Assembly (NCBI GenBank): GCA_039815685.1
Contig: JBCBYV010000005.1
Span: 165,428 to 229,427 of the forward strand
Length of the DNA: 64,000 nucleotides
Direction: 5' to 3'
DNA from: Thermohalobaculum sp039815685
GTDB lineage: Bacteria; Pseudomonadota; Alphaproteobacteria; Rhodobacterales; Rhodobacteraceae
Part shown: positions 27,030 through 36,040 of the stretch, one piece after another
Layout: the number at the start of each line of letters is the position of its first letter
Numbering within the stretch: the stretch's first letter is position 1
Notes under the pieces: model-generated
The model's database searches: none
What the model was told of the DNA's origin: nothing
What the model saw: the letters and a program-made list of their open reading frames with translations, nothing else
Program-made: the position numbers and the translations under genes

Positions 27030-27150
27030 CGCCCGCGCCCACCCACGTCAGCATGTGCCGCGAAACCTAGAATATTCCCTGAACATCAGGCCAGAAGTTC
27101 ATATAATGTTCTTATATTGCAGCCTATGCTGACGTGGGTGGGCGCGGGCG
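27030..27150. repeat. Perfect 25-bp inverted repeat around an AT-rich core
   Basis: The left arm (27,030-27,054) and right arm (27,126-27,150) are perfect reverse complements over 25 bp; the right arm begins ATGCTGACGTGGGTGGGCGC. The 71-bp core is strikingly AT-rich for this genome and contains the LexA box. Both arms place GTGGGTGGGCGCGGGCG pointing outward, so the G-rich tag is present on both strands. It could be a short mobile element, a cruciform or a paired-promoter structure. Confidence 0.85.
27097..27111 (+). promoter_or_regulatory. LexA (SOS) box, copy C
   Basis: GTTCATATAATGTTC matches GTTC-N7-GTTC and embeds TATAAT. Exactly 22 nt after it, at 27,134, the tag GTGGGTGGGCGCGGGCGTG begins. 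The direction is rightward into a 71-nt gap before the convergent TlpA-like gene. Copies A and B share the same box and 22-nt spacing. Confidence 0.65.
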
Positions 27151-27204
27151 TGACCGGGTTGGTCGGAGCCAGGCGACGGGGGTGGAAGCCTTCCCAAAAG
27201 GACG

Positions 27205-27942
27205 TCAGAGCGCATCACGGGATAGCAATGCGTCCGGGCGCCCTTCGCCAAAGCTCTGCGCAAACGAGCGCGTCTCCGCCTTCGGCGCCGCGGCTCGGTT
27301 GGCGGTCCCGTCGGTCATCTCGGCAAGCTTGCGGACGAGTGCGATCACTTCGGGCGTGTCCCATTCCGCATCGCCGGTCAGGCGGGCGATCTCGCGCCCT
27401 TCCCGGTCGAGGATCAGCGTCGCGGGCAGGCCGATCACCGCAGCCTCGCGCGGCAGCTTTCCGCGCCGGTCGACATAGATGCCGAGATGCTCGACGCCGA
27501 TCTCTCCGAAGAAGCGCCGCACCGGATCCGCACCGCCCCGGTCGGTCGAGAGCGCGACGACCGCCACGTCCTCGCCCGAGACCGCCTCGGCCAGCCGGTC
27601 GATCGACGGCATCTCCTTGCGACAGGGCGGGCACCAGGTGGCCCAGACGTTCAGCACCACGACGCGGCCCTCGAAATCGGCGAGGGTCATCGCCGCGTCC
27701 TCGCCATCCTTGAAGCCCTCGGCATAGGGGCCGCGCGCGTCCTTGTGCACCACCATCTTGGGCAGCGCCGCCGCGGCTTCCGCCTTGAAGGCCGCATGGT
27801 GCGCGGGCGCGAGCCCTGCGCCGGCCCCTGCCCCGGACCCGGCCAGTGCGACCGCCGTGGCACCGATTGCTCCGATGGCGGCGGCACCGTATAGGAGGGC
27901 GGCGATCGCGGGTCCGCTCAGGCGGCGGGACAAGGTCGTCAT
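27205..27942 (-). CDS. TlpA/ResA-like thiol:disulfide interchange protein
   Basis: About 245 residues: an N-terminal membrane anchor (AIAALLYGAAAIGAIGATAVALAG) and a thioredoxin-like domain from about 85 with the redox motif WATWCPPCRKEMPSIDRL and the cis-Pro loop GLPATLILDREGRE. It should act in the periplasm as a thiol oxidoreductase, often in cytochrome c or copper-centre maturation. The ATG at 27,942 has AGAGGA about 9 nt upstream; an ATG at 27,948 is also possible. It is divergent from argH. Confidence 0.88.
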   Translation of the reverse strand: MTTLSRRLSGPAIAALLYGAAAIGAIGATAVALAGSGAGAGAGLAPAHHAAFKAEAAAALPKMVVHKDARGPYAEGFKDGEDAAMTLADFEGRVVVLNVWATWCPPCRKEMPSIDRLAEAVSGEDVAVVALSTDRGGADPVRRFFGEIGVEHLGIYVDRRGKLPREAAVIGLPATLILDREGREIARLTGDAEWDTPEVIALVRKLAEMTDGTANRAAAPKAETRSFAQSFGEGRPDALLSRDAL

Positions 27943-28056
27943 CGGCATTGATCCTCTCACGGGCTCGCAGTCATGGGCAGAGATAGCGCAAGCGGGGTTG
28001 CGAGTAACCCCACAGCCGCAAGGCCCGGCGACGCTGCCGGTCACGGCGCGAACACG

Positions 28057-29439
28057 ATGTGGGGAGGGCGCTTCGCCGCGGGACCTGCCGCCGTGATGGA
28101 AGCGATCAACGCCTCGATCGACTTCGACCGGCGCTTCGCCGCGGAGGATATCGCAGGCAGCCGGGCCCATGCGGCGATGCTGGCGCAGCAGGGGATCATC
28201 TCGGCCAAGGACGCAGCCGCCATCGACGCAGGCCTTGCGGAGGTTGCGCGCGAGATCGAGGAGGGGCGCTTCGTCTTCTCCCGCGCGCTCGAGGACATCC
28301 ACATGAATGTGGAGGCGCGGCTGAAGGAGATCGTGGGCGAGCCCGCGGGGCGTCTCCACACCGCGCGGAGCCGTAACGACCAGGTGGCGACCGATTTCAG
28401 GCTCTGGGTGCGTGCGCGGCTCGATGAGACGGAGGCCGCGCTGACCGCGCTGATCGCGGCGCTGGTCGATCAGGCGGAGGCGGGGGCGGATGCGGTGATG
28501 CCGGGCTTCACGCATCTCCAGAGCGCGCAGCCAGTGACGTGGGGCCACCACATGCTGGCCTATGCGGAGATGTTCGCGCGGGACCGCGGGCGGTTTCGCG
28601 ATGCGCGTCTCAGGATGAACGAGTGCCCGCTGGGCGCCGCTGCACTTGCCGGCACCTCCTTTCCGATCGACCGGGGGTTCACGGCGGCGGTCCTCGGCTT
28701 CGACCGGCCGATGGCAAACTCGCTCGATGCCGTCTCCGCGCGGGATTTCGCGCTCGAATACCTCTCGGCGGCGGCGATCTGTGCGACGCATCTCTCGCGG
28801 CTCTCCGAGGAGATCGTGATCTGGTCCTCGGCCCAGTTCCGATTCGTCACGCTGACGGATGCCTTCACCACGGGCTCCAGCATCATGCCGCAGAAGCGCA
28901 ACCCGGATGCGGCGGAGCTGTGCCGGGCCAAGGCGGGGCGCATCATGGGCGCCTTCACGGCGCTGGCGACGGTGATGAAGGGCCTGCCGCTCGCCTATTC
29001 GAAGGACATGCAGGAGGACAAGGAGCCGGTCTTCGACGCCTCCGACGCGCTGGCGCTGGCGCTGGCGGCGATGGAGGGGATGGTGCGGGACATGACGCCG
29101 AACCGGCCCGTGCTGGCGGCTGCCGCAGGGGCGGGCTATGCGACCGCCACCGACCTCGCGGACTGGCTGGTGCGCGAGCTCGGCATGCCGTTTCGCGACG
29201 CGCATCACGTGACCGGCCGGATCGTCGCGGCGGCGGAGACGGCGGGCGTCGCGCTCGACGAGATGCCGCTCTCCGCGCTGCAGGCGGTCGAGCCACGGCT
29301 CACGGCGGCAGTGACGGAGGTGCTGAGCCCCGAGGCTTCCGCCGCATCGCGCCGGAGCTATGGTGGGACATCGCCCGAGCAGGTACGCGCGCAGATCGCA
29401 CGCTGGCGCCAGGCCCTTGCCGAGGAGACCGGCCCATGA
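28057..29439 (+). CDS. argH: Argininosuccinate lyase
   Basis: Cleaves argininosuccinate to arginine and fumarate. The family opening MWGGRFAAGPAAVMEAINAS follows the chosen ATG, and the fumarase/lyase signature GSSIMPQKRNPD is near residue 280. HTARSRNDQVATD near 95 holds substrate-binding residues. The frame is open back to an ATG at 27,973, which would add 28 non-conserved residues. I prefer 28,057 because it gives the usual ~460 residues and leaves room for a divergent promoter. The lptM start overlaps the stop (ATGA). Confidence 0.93.
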   Translation: MWGGRFAAGPAAVMEAINASIDFDRRFAAEDIAGSRAHAAMLAQQGIISAKDAAAIDAGLAEVAREIEEGRFVFSRALEDIHMNVEARLKEIVGEPAGRLHTARSRNDQVATDFRLWVRARLDETEAALTALIAALVDQAEAGADAVMPGFTHLQSAQPVTWGHHMLAYAEMFARDRGRFRDARLRMNECPLGAAALAGTSFPIDRGFTAAVLGFDRPMANSLDAVSARDFALEYLSAAAICATHLSRLSEEIVIWSSAQFRFVTLTDAFTTGSSIMPQKRNPDAAELCRAKAGRIMGAFTALATVMKGLPLAYSKDMQEDKEPVFDASDALALALAAMEGMVRDMTPNRPVLAAAAGAGYATATDLADWLVRELGMPFRDAHHVTGRIVAAAETAGVALDEMPLSALQAVEPRLTAAVTEVLSPEASAASRRSYGGTSPEQVRAQIARWRQALAEETGP

Positions 29440-29633
29440 AGGCTTTTCGCTCGCCCGTCATCCGGCTCGCGGCGCTGGCCGCGGCGCTGTCGCTGACCCT
29501 GACCGCCTGCGGCCGGCGGGGCGATCCGAGGCCGCCCGCCCCGGATCAGCCCGCCGTGCAGCAGCCCGCAGCCCAGCAGCCAGCGCCGGAGACACCGGCC
29601 GAGGAGCCCGCAACCTCCGGGACGGGCGGCTGA
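29436..29633 (+). CDS. lptM: Small LptM/YifL-type lipoprotein
   Basis: A 65-residue lipoprotein with a lipobox LTLTAC followed by GRRGDPRPPAPDQP, and a Pro/Gln-rich tail. C-GRRG-P is the conserved LptM (LppL) motif; E. coli LptM helps the LptD disulfide-forming step in LPS export. The gene overlaps argH by 4 nt and lysA starts right after its stop. This argH-lptM-lysA order is widespread. Confidence 0.88.
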   Translation: MKAFRSPVIRLAALAAALSLTLTACGRRGDPRPPAPDQPAVQQPAAQQPAPETPAEEPATSGTGG

Positions 29634-30917
29634 ATGGACCATTTCACCTATCGCGACGGGCGCCTCCATGCCGAGGAGGTGGGCATCGAGGCCATCGCGG
29701 CCGAGGTGGGTACGCCCTTGTTCGTCTATTCGACCGCCACGCTCGAGCGGCACTTCCATGTGTTCGACGAGGCGCTGAAGGGCACCGATCACCTGATCGC
29801 CTATGCGGTGAAGGCGAATTCGAACCTCGGCGTGATCGCGACGCTCGCCCGGCTCGGCGCCGGGGCCGATGTGGTGAGCGGCGGGGAGCTTGCGCGCGTG
29901 CTGAAGGCCGGGGTGCCGCCGGAGCGCGTCGTGTTCTCGGGCGTCGGCAAGACGGCGGAGGAGATGCGCGCGGCCCTCGCGGCCGGGATCGGGCATTTCA
30001 ACGTCGAGAGCGAGCCGGAGCTCGAGGTACTCTCCGCCGTGGCGGCCGGGATGGGGGCGACGGCGCGCATTGCCGTGCGCGTGAACCCGAACGTGGACGC
30101 GCGGACGCATGCGAAGATCTCCACCGGCAAGTCGGAGAACAAGTTCGGTGTGCCCATCGACCGCGCCCCCGCTCTCTATGCCCGCGCAGCGGATCTGCCG
30201 GGGATCGAGGTGGTTGGCGTCGATGTCCATATCGGCAGCCAGCTCACGGAGCTCGAACCCTTCGAGGCCGCCTTCGGCAAGGTCGCAGCGCTGACCGAGG
30301 AGCTGCGCGCGGCGGGGCACCGGATCCGGCAGCTCGACCTCGGCGGCGGGCTCGGCATCCCCTACCAGCAGTCGAACCAGGCGCCGCCCCTGCCCTTCGA
30401 CTATGGCGCGCTGATCAAGCGGACGGTCGGGCATCTCGGCTGCAAGATCACTATCGAGCCCGGGCGGCTGATCGCGGGCAATGCGGGGCTGCTCGTCTCG
30501 AAGGTCATCTACCGCAAGGAGGGGGCGGGGCGGGACTTCCTGATTCTCGACGCGGCGATGAACGATCTCATCCGACCGGCAATGTACGAGGCCTATCACG
30601 AAATCGTTCCCGTCACGGAACCCGCGCCCAATGCTCCCATCGCCCCGGTCGATATCGTCGGGCCAGTATGCGAGACGGGCGATACTTTTGCCCGCCAGCG
30701 CATGATGCCGCCCGTCGGGCCGGGCGATCTGGTCGCATTCCGCTCGGCCGGCGCTTATGGCGCGGTAATGGCGTCGGAGTACAACTCCCGACCGCTGGCG
30801 CCGGAGGTGCTGGTGCGCGGCGGTGCCTTTGCCACTGTGCGGTCGCGGCCCACATTGGAGGAGATGCTGGCGCGTGATAGCGTGCCCGCATGGATCAGCG
30901 AGCCGGCCGAGGTCTGA
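29634..30917 (+). CDS. lysA: Diaminopimelate decarboxylase
   Basis: A 427-residue PLP enzyme that makes L-lysine from meso-diaminopimelate. The PLP lysine lies in YAVKANSNLGVIATLA at about residue 60. HIGSQLTELEPF at about 200 and the glycine-rich DLGGGLGIPY at about 240 bind the cofactor phosphate. The C-terminal CETGD (active-site Cys) and FRSAGAYGAVMASEYN motifs are intact. It starts directly after lptM with no spacer. Confidence 0.97.
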   Translation: MDHFTYRDGRLHAEEVGIEAIAAEVGTPLFVYSTATLERHFHVFDEALKGTDHLIAYAVKANSNLGVIATLARLGAGADVVSGGELARVLKAGVPPERVVFSGVGKTAEEMRAALAAGIGHFNVESEPELEVLSAVAAGMGATARIAVRVNPNVDARTHAKISTGKSENKFGVPIDRAPALYARAADLPGIEVVGVDVHIGSQLTELEPFEAAFGKVAALTEELRAAGHRIRQLDLGGGLGIPYQQSNQAPPLPFDYGALIKRTVGHLGCKITIEPGRLIAGNAGLLVSKVIYRKEGAGRDFLILDAAMNDLIRPAMYEAYHEIVPVTEPAPNAPIAPVDIVGPVCETGDTFARQRMMPPVGPGDLVAFRSAGAYGAVMASEYNSRPLAPEVLVRGGAFATVRSRPTLEEMLARDSVPAWISEPAEV

Positions 30918-30960
30918 CGGGAGGAACCCGGGGCCGCGGTGCGGCGAAGGAAAGGCTCCC

Positions 30961-33636
30961 ATGGCCCTAAGCTCAGGACCCCGGAACGCCGACGACCGAA
31001 ATACGCAGCGCGAGCCCCTCTTCCGGCCCGATACCCGGACGCGGCGGCTGATCGGGCGGAGCAGGCGGGCACTGCTCTGGGAACGGCTGTCGCGGGCGCT
31101 CTGGCCGGGCTTCAGCGCCGTGGCGGTGGTCCTGGGGCTTACTTTCCTCGGCTTCTTCGGTGTCCTGCCCGCGCCGCTCCATCCCTTCATCGTCGGGGCC
31201 GCCGGGCTCTTCGTGCTCGCCTCGGTCATCTGGGGTTTCTGGGGCTTCCGCTGGCCGAGCCCCGCGGAGGCGCGAGGGCGGCTCGACGCGGACAGTAGCT
31301 CGAAGCCGCTCGGGATCCTCGCGGACGCGCAGGCCTCCGGGCGGGAGGATGCGACGGCGCGCGCGATCTGGCTCGAGCACCAGCGGCGCGCGGAGCGGGC
31401 GCTGAGCTCATTGAGCGCGCGGAAAGCCGATCCGCGCCTTGCGGGCATCGACACCTGGGCGCTCCGGCTCTTCGCGCCCGTCGTGCTCTTGGCGGGCCTC
31501 GTCGGCGCGAACGGCGAATGGGGCGAACGGCTGGCGACCCTGCTCGCGCCGCCCGTGCCGCCAGCCGCTGCCGCCGCGGCCCCGGCCTTCGAGCGCGTGC
31601 CGCTGGCCGAGGCGTGGGTCGTGCCGCCGGTGCATACGGGCATGGGCACGGTCTATCTCGACCGCGACACGACCGAGTTCACGCTGCCCGAGGGCTCGGA
31701 CGTCACGCTGCGCGTCACCGATCTCGACGCGGCGCCCCTGGTCGATGCGCCGGGGATCGAGAGCGAGCTCGGGCTGCAATCGCTCGGTGCAGGACTGCAC
31801 GAGCTACGCGGCAGGCTTGCCGAGACCGGGCCGCTCACCGTCACGAACGAGACGGAGGCGATGGCCGGCTGGTCCATCACCGTGACACCGGACGCCACGC
31901 CCGAGATCTCGCTCGACGGCGAGCCGCAGGGCACCTTTGCCGGCGCACTCGAGCTCAGCTTCGAGGCGTCGGACGATTACGGCGTCGTCTCCGCCTGGGC
32001 CGAGATCGTGCCGCCGGGCGGTGTCGAGCCCGGCAAGGGGCTGGTCGAGGAGCCAATCACCTTCGCCCTGCCGCTGCCCATCACCGGCGACCCGCGGCGG
32101 GTGCGTGACCGGGCGATGCAGGATCTCTCGGAGCATCCGCTGGCGGGCGGCGAGGTCGAGATGGTGCTGCGCGCCGAGGATGGCGCGGCCCAGGTGGGCG
32201 AGAGCGAGACGATCACCTTCACGCTGCCGGGGCGACGTTTCTCGAACCCCATGGCCCGCGCGCTGGTGGAGCAGCGGCGGGACCTCTCGCTTGAATTCGC
32301 GCGGGCGCCGCGGGTGCTCGACGTGCTGCAGGCCATCACCAAGCGCCCCGAGCCGGTGTTCGGGGAGAAGCACGGCGCCTATCTTGCCGTGCGCACCGCG
32401 ATCCGTCGGCTCGCCTTCGCCATCGGCGACGAGCGGGTGCCGGATGAGGCGGCCGACATCGCCGAGTTCCTGTGGCAGGCCGCCCTCGAGCTCGAGGGCG
32501 GGGACCTCAACTCCGCGCTCGACCGTCTGCGGGAGGCGCAGCAGGCGCTGGAGGACGCGCTCGAGAACGGGACGGAGGAGGATATCCGCCGCGCGATGGA
32601 TGAGCTGCGCGCCGCGATGGACCAATACCTCCGCGAGTTCGCGCGCCAGATGATGCAGGAGGGCATGCAGCAGGCCCAGCCGCAGCAGCAGAACGGCGAT
32701 ACGCTGACCCAGCAGGATCTGAACGAGATGCTGGACGAGCTCCAGCGCCGGGCGGAGGGCGGGCTCCGCGACGAGGCGCGGGACATGCTCTCGGAGCTGA
32801 GCCGCATGCTCGAGAACCTGCAGATGGGCCAGGCCCAGCAGGGCCAGCCACAGCAGGGCGGGCCGGGCCAGCAGGCGCTGCAGGAGCTTCAGGAGCTGAT
32901 CCAGCGCCAGCGCCAGCTCTCGGACCAGACCTTTGGCGAGCAGCGGCGCCAGCAGCGCGAGGGTCAGCAAGGTCAGCAGGGCGGGCAGCCCCAGGGCGGT
33001 CAGCCGAGCCAGCCCGGTCAGGGCGGACAGCCCGGCCAGCAGGGCCAGGCCCAGCAGGGGCAGCAGGGCCAGGGCCAAGGTCAGGGGCAGAACAGCCCCG
33101 GCGGCCAGCAGGGTCAGGGCAACAGCGGCCAGGGCCGGAACGGGCAGCTCGCGCAGGACCAGCGCGCGCTCCAGCAGATGCTCGACGAGCTGATGGGCAA
33201 CCTGCCGGGCGGCGAGGGGTCGGAGGCGATCCGCCGCGCGCTCGAAGGCGCGGGCCAGTCCATGGGCGATGCCGAGGGCGACCTCAACCGCAACGCACCG
33301 GGCGAGGCGGTCGACGACCAGCTTCGTGCGCTAGACCAGCTCTCCCAGGGCGCGCAAGAACTCGCCCAGCAGCTCGAGCAGCAGGGTCAGGGCCAGCAGA
33401 GCGCGCAAGGAAACGGACAGGGGCGCGGCGACGGTGCCGAGGACGATCAGGCCGATCCCTTCGACCGCCCCTCCGGCCGCTTCGGGGCCATCGACGGGCG
33501 GGACACGGATGTGCCGGACCGGGCATTGATGGACCGCGCGCGCGAGCTTCTGGACGAGCTACGGCGCCGGGCGGGCGAAGCGACGCGGCCCGACTACGAG
33601 CTCGATTACCTGGACCGGCTGCTGGATCAGTACTGA
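30961..33636 (+). CDS. TIGR02302 / DUF4175 family membrane protein
   Basis: About 891 residues. Two membrane helices lie near residues 45-65 and 75-95, with a third hydrophobic segment around 165-185. A long extracytoplasmic region follows, then a Gln/Gly-rich low-complexity tract at about residues 620-740 (many QQGQ and GQPG units) and a charged C-terminus (ELDYLDRLLDQY). This matches the alphaproteobacterial TIGR02302 family, usually next to lysA; its role is not established. The ATG at 30,961 follows AAGGAAAGG. Confidence 0.85.
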   Translation: MALSSGPRNADDRNTQREPLFRPDTRTRRLIGRSRRALLWERLSRALWPGFSAVAVVLGLTFLGFFGVLPAPLHPFIVGAAGLFVLASVIWGFWGFRWPSPAEARGRLDADSSSKPLGILADAQASGREDATARAIWLEHQRRAERALSSLSARKADPRLAGIDTWALRLFAPVVLLAGLVGANGEWGERLATLLAPPVPPAAAAAAPAFERVPLAEAWVVPPVHTGMGTVYLDRDTTEFTLPEGSDVTLRVTDLDAAPLVDAPGIESELGLQSLGAGLHELRGRLAETGPLTVTNETEAMAGWSITVTPDATPEISLDGEPQGTFAGALELSFEASDDYGVVSAWAEIVPPGGVEPGKGLVEEPITFALPLPITGDPRRVRDRAMQDLSEHPLAGGEVEMVLRAEDGAAQVGESETITFTLPGRRFSNPMARALVEQRRDLSLEFARAPRVLDVLQAITKRPEPVFGEKHGAYLAVRTAIRRLAFAIGDERVPDEAADIAEFLWQAALELEGGDLNSALDRLREAQQALEDALENGTEEDIRRAMDELRAAMDQYLREFARQMMQEGMQQAQPQQQNGDTLTQQDLNEMLDELQRRAEGGLRDEARDMLSELSRMLENLQMGQAQQGQPQQGGPGQQALQELQELIQRQRQLSDQTFGEQRRQQREGQQGQQGGQPQGGQPSQPGQGGQPGQQGQAQQGQQGQGQGQGQNSPGGQQGQGNSGQGRNGQLAQDQRALQQMLDELMGNLPGGEGSEAIRRALEGAGQSMGDAEGDLNRNAPGEAVDDQLRALDQLSQGAQELAQQLEQQGQGQQSAQGNGQGRGDGAEDDQADPFDRPSGRFGAIDGRDTDVPDRALMDRARELLDELRRRAGEATRPDYELDYLDRLLDQY

Positions 33637-33707
33637 GCCCGGGACTGAACCCGAGACGCGCAGATGAACGCGGACGGCTGGCACACCGTCGGCCACGGCG
33701 CCTGATC

Positions 33708-33735
33708 AGCAGCCCGAGAGCGGGCTGCTATTTCG
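33708..33735. terminator. Bidirectional hairpin terminator
   Basis: A perfect 9-bp stem AGCAGCCCG-AGAG-CGGGCTGCT (33,708-33,729) followed by ATTTC. It lies between the TIGR02302 gene and the convergent zinc-ribbon gene, and its right arm includes that gene's stop codon. Confidence 0.7.
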
Positions 33736-35170
33736 ACATCACCTTGATGATCTCGTCGACGCGCTTCTCGAGGAAGACGAGCCTCTCGTCGAGCTGACGC
33801 CTGAGGCCGTCGATGGTGCCGACATACTCGTCGATCGCAGAAGTCGTGCCCGGAACGCGTGCCTTGATCACATCCGCGAAGGCATAGACGCCGGCCAGAA
33901 TGCCGAAGGTCACCACGACCAGCATAAGGCCCGTATAAAAGCCGCCGCGGGACTTCCGGCTCTGCTCCGCACGCTGACGGCGCCGGGTGCGCTTCTGATG
34001 CTTGCGCATGAGACCCGCGCGAGCCTTCTCGCCATCGGGTCCCGCGCGCTTGGCCTTCACCTGCGGATCGAGGAGCTTTTCGCGCAGCGGATCGACATAG
34101 TCGTCGTTGCGCCGTGCCTCGACCGCGGGGCTCGGCGCCATCTTCTCGATGCCGGCGACGTCGCGCTCGCGGTTGAAGGCCTTCTCCGCCTCCGGATCGG
34201 CAGCCTCGCCACGGCTGCCCGGCACCTTCATCTCGTCGAGCATGCGCCGGATCTCGGCCATCTGGTCCGAGCGAGGATCGGTCCCGCCCGCGGGCGCATC
34301 CGCCTCTGCGGCTTCGAGCGCGGCGCGCGCGGCGATGGCGCCACCGGCGGCCGCATCCACGCCGTCGAGGCCCCCATTTTCGGCATCACGGCGCAGGGCG
34401 TCGAGATCGGCATCATCGCCCATCTCGCCATTCTCGCCATTCTCGCCGCGCTTGCGACGGATGGCGCTCTCCTGATCGGCGCGGGGCATCGGGTCCGGGG
34501 CGAGACTGGCCTGCCGCAGCCGGGCAAGGCGCTCGGCGAAGGGATCGTTCCCCGGTTCGCCGCCACCGCCCTCCATGGCGCCGAGCTGCTCTTCCTCTTC
34601 CTCGACATCCTCCGCGTCGCGGCGGAGGTCGCGCCAGCGGCGACGGCGGCGCGGGGCGCTGCTCGGCAACGTCGCAACCTGCCCGCCGGCCGTCGCCTCT
34701 TCCGCCTCAAGGCTCTCCTCGAAGTCGTCCGTCTCCGCACTCGCGGCGTCGGCACTAGCTGCGTCTGCACTGGCCGCGTCAGTACTGGCCGTATCCGCGC
34801 CGGCTCTCTCCTCGGCGCCGGCCATCTCCGCATCGGCCGCCTGTGCGTCGTCCGCGTCCGCATTCACGCGGTCCGCCTGGACCTGCTCGGGGCTGGAGTG
34901 ATCGGCGCTGGAATGATCGGCGCTGTGATGATCGGCGCTGGCCGCCCCTGCCGGGGCACCTCCGGCATCGGCCGGTGCCGCGAGGGCCTGCTGCTCGTGG
35001 GGTTCAGGCTCGGGTACCGGCTGCGGCGCCGCCTCAGCCTCCGACGGGATCGGCTTCGCAAACCAGATCTCTCCGCATTTCGCGCACTGCACGCGCCGGC
35101 CCTCGGGGCCGATCGCGCTGGCCGGCACGCTATACCGCGCATTGCATGCCGGGCATTCGATCTCGCTCAC
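33728..35170 (-). CDS. Zinc-ribbon domain protein with acidic repeats and a C-terminal membrane helix
   Basis: A 480-residue protein. The N-terminal MJ0042-type zinc ribbon carries CPACNARYSVP and CAKCGEIWF (CxxC...CxxC) at residues 5-45. A long disordered acidic region follows, with short repeats (SADHHSADHSSADHSS near 80 and TDAASADAASADAASA near 130). A basic stretch (RKHQKRTRRRQRAEQSRKSR) precedes a helix (GLMLVVVTFGILAGVYAFAD), and the end is a coiled-coil-like LRRQLDERLVFLEKRVDEI. It is divergent from ftsE, a common Rhodobacterales arrangement, but its function is unknown. Confidence 0.82.
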   Translation of the reverse strand: MSEIECPACNARYSVPASAIGPEGRRVQCAKCGEIWFAKPIPSEAEAAPQPVPEPEPHEQQALAAPADAGGAPAGAASADHHSADHSSADHSSPEQVQADRVNADADDAQAADAEMAGAEERAGADTASTDAASADAASADAASAETDDFEESLEAEEATAGGQVATLPSSAPRRRRRWRDLRRDAEDVEEEEEQLGAMEGGGGEPGNDPFAERLARLRQASLAPDPMPRADQESAIRRKRGENGENGEMGDDADLDALRRDAENGGLDGVDAAAGGAIAARAALEAAEADAPAGGTDPRSDQMAEIRRMLDEMKVPGSRGEAADPEAEKAFNRERDVAGIEKMAPSPAVEARRNDDYVDPLREKLLDPQVKAKRAGPDGEKARAGLMRKHQKRTRRRQRAEQSRKSRGGFYTGLMLVVVTFGILAGVYAFADVIKARVPGTTSAIDEYVGTIDGLRRQLDERLVFLEKRVDEIIKVMSK

Positions 35171-35362
35171 CCCTGCCCTCCCTCGGCCGCCCTTGCGGCC
35201 ATGCTATCCTGCCTGTGCTCCGGCAAGCGGCTCCCGCCGGACACGCCCTCATGGGAAGTCTAAGCCCAGTCCCGCCGCAGAGCACTACGCAATTGTTAAT
35301 GCCGGTTGTCAAAGCCCTGCGGATATGGCCTTTCTGTCCTACCAGTGTGACGGGATGGCTTC

Positions 35363-36040
35363 TTGATCTCTCTCTCCCAGGTCAATTTCGGCTACGAATG
35401 TCGCGAGACGTTGCGAGACCTCGATGCCGAGATCGCGCCGGGCTCGTTCCACTTCCTCACCGGCCCGTCAGGCGCGGGAAAATCCACGCTGCTGAAGCTC
35501 TTATACCTCGAACTGCGCCCAAAATCGGGCCATGTGGAGCTTTTTGGCGAAGATCCGGACACGCTGCGCGGTCCAGCGCGGCTGATGCTGCGCCGGCGCA
35601 TCGGGATCGTGTTCCAGGATTTCCGGCTGCTCGATCACCTGAATGTCGCGGACAATGTGCGCCTGCCGCTCATGGTGCATGGCCGCGATCCGGCCGCGCA
35701 TGCGGACGATGTGACGGAGCTTCTGCGCTGGGTCGGCCTTCTGCACCGGGCGGAGGCGCGGCCGCGCGCGCTCTCGGCGGGAGAGCAGCAGCGGGCCGCC
35801 ATCGCCCGGGCCGTGATCACCTCGCCGGACGTGATCCTGGCGGACGAGCCGACGGGGAATGTGGACGCGGAGATGGGGATGCGCATCCTCCGTCTCTTCG
35901 TCGAGCTCAACCGGCTCGGCAAGACGGTGCTGATCGCGACCCACGACCTCGGCCTGATCCGCTCGGCGAGGCGGATGGCAACGACCCGCATCCTGCGGCT
36001 CGCCGACGGGCAGCTCACGGTCGGGGGGGCGGAGCTGTGA
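35363..36040 (+). CDS. ftsE: Cell division ATP-binding protein FtsE
   Basis: A 225-residue ABC ATPase that pairs with FtsX to control septal peptidoglycan hydrolases. Walker A is GPSGAGKST at about residues 35-43, the signature reads LSAGEQQRAAIARA, Walker B is VILADEPTGN, and the H-loop is THD. The start appears to be TTG at 35,363, since the only nearby ATG (35,355) is out of frame. The signature has SAGE where many family members have SGGQ. ftsX starts inside its stop. Confidence 0.93.
   Translation: MISLSQVNFGYECRETLRDLDAEIAPGSFHFLTGPSGAGKSTLLKLLYLELRPKSGHVELFGEDPDTLRGPARLMLRRRIGIVFQDFRLLDHLNVADNVRLPLMVHGRDPAAHADDVTELLRWVGLLHRAEARPRALSAGEQQRAAIARAVITSPDVILADEPTGNVDAEMGMRILRLFVELNRLGKTVLIATHDLGLIRSARRMATTRILRLADGQLTVGGAEL

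Larger units (their letters stand above)
26066..27204. other. Gene-poor region of 1.1 kb
   Basis: No open frame here looks coding: those present lack recognisable domains and good ribosome sites. The GC content is lower than in neighbouring genes. It holds a degenerate GCCGGA palindromic repeat near 26,470, two related sequences (CGTGAAAACCTGCGGTCCG near 26,299 and CGAGAACCTGCGATCCGG near 26,568), and the inverted-repeat LexA element at 27,030-27,150. It may be the remains of a decayed gene or element. Confidence 0.6.

Noticed and set aside
27205..29208. 667-codon frame joining the TlpA-like gene to sequence antisense to argH
   Set aside because: Only the part from 27,942 is the TlpA-like protein; the upstream part is argH antisense.
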